Of a stretch of DNA of 64,000 bases, positions 63,895-64,000 are shown in pieces. The stretch covers positions 62,001 through 126,000 of the forward strand of contig CAILJB010000076.1 in the NCBI GenBank assembly GCA_903834465.1. Direction: 5' to 3'. The notes beneath the pieces are model-generated. The model saw nothing but the letters and a program-made list of their open reading frames with translations. It was not told where the DNA came from and did no database searches. The DNA is from an uncultured Pseudomonadota bacterium. GTDB lineage: Bacteria; Pseudomonadota; Gammaproteobacteria; Methylococcales; Methylomonadaceae. How positions within the stretch are numbered: the stretch's first letter is position 1; every line of letters starts with the position of its first letter. The translations under genes were made by a program, and so were the position numbers.

Positions 63895-64000
63895 ATGCTT
63901 GAAAATTCTGCTGAATCCTATACCGCTGACATTCTGATTGTGGATGATACATTAGCAAATTTACAGTTGCTAACGTCGATTCTTAAAGAAGAAGGTTATA
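63895..64000 (+). CDS. Response regulator, receiver domain (3' truncated by window)
   Basis: The first 35 codons are visible from the ATG at 63895. ADILIVDDTLANLQLLTSILKEEGY is the beta1-alpha1 part of a CheY-like receiver with the acidic DD pair. Such an N-terminal receiver often heads hybrid histidine kinases or GGDEF proteins; the output domain is outside the window. Confidence 0.85.
   Translation, partial: MLENSAESYTADILIVDDTLANLQLLTSILKEEGY

Noticed and set aside
1-64000. CRISPR arrays, tRNA or rRNA genes, insertion sequences, replication origin
   Set aside because: No repeat-spacer pattern, cloverleaf, rRNA segment, transposase or origin-like box cluster was recognised; intergenic gaps are short throughout.

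Overview
The window looks like a contiguous piece of a gammaproteobacterial chromosome with AT-leaning codon use. The evidence is bamD divergent from rluD-pgeF (an arrangement also seen in enterobacteria), a homodimeric-type AceE with AceF and Lpd, PilU, DusB, YaiL-like DUF2058, LplT and a YgfX-like protein. I see no rRNA, tRNA, CRISPR array, transposase or integrase. The redox genes (cytochrome cd1-like protein, small c-type cytochromes, RoxA-like diheme protein, multicopper oxidase, Ehr-type complex I relative) would suit a respiratory or chemolithotrophic/methylotrophic gammaproteobacterium, but no diagnostic pathway is present, so the lineage is inference only.

Layout. 1-2.5 kb: end of dusB facing a FliK-like protein. 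2.6-6.3 kb: small membrane protein, MarR regulator with a four-cysteine tail, a two-gene unit of tiny exported/membrane proteins, a 15-bp inverted repeat in the divergent promoter region, then a cytochrome cd1-like protein and a NirC-like cytochrome c. 6.3-15.2 kb (minus strand): purH-purD; mtnB-mtnD-mtnC-yaiL of methionine salvage, placed directly behind a large periplasmic-sensor GGDEF/EAL protein. 15.3-21.8 kb: DUF475 protein and a MoxR / DUF58 / DUF4381 / vWA / vWA-TPR operon. 21.8-25.2 kb: bamD, rluD, pgeF, ZIP transporter.

25.3-34.3 kb holds the most striking unit: a textbook sigma-54 promoter, a SulP anion transporter with STAS domain, then six overlapping genes for a membrane complex related to hydrogenase-4/complex I (HyfB, C, E, F, G, I-like). 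The large subunit lacks the N-terminal CxxC pair that holds the NiFe centre, and there is no ferredoxin-like subunit. This is an energy-converting hydrogenase-related (Ehr-type) complex and not a hydrogenase. Co-transcription with SulP suggests energised anion (perhaps bicarbonate) uptake or ion cycling.

34.4-39.7 kb: outer-membrane porin, EF-hand protein, a zinc-ribbon/TPR-like membrane protein and PilU. 39.9-45.3 kb: aceE-aceF-lpd. 45.3-47.3 kb is an accessory islet of toxin-antitoxin genes (BrnT/BrnA, HicB/HicA, RHH/PIN, orphan HicB-like). Its left edge is marked by a 42-bp direct repeat of the 3' end of lpd; the second copy replaces the C-terminal half of brnA, making a BrnA-Lpd-tail chimera. 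47.3-53.9 kb: methyltransferase, an NdvB-type GH17-GT2 glucan synthase, DUF445, alpha/beta hydrolase, CobU and LplT. 53.9-59.7 kb: leaderless phosphoesterase/phospholipase C, RoxA-like diheme cytochrome, multicopper oxidase, DUF1348. 59.8-64 kb: trpC, a lytic-transglycosylase-like lipoprotein, YgfX-like protein, recQ, and the first 35 codons of a response regulator.
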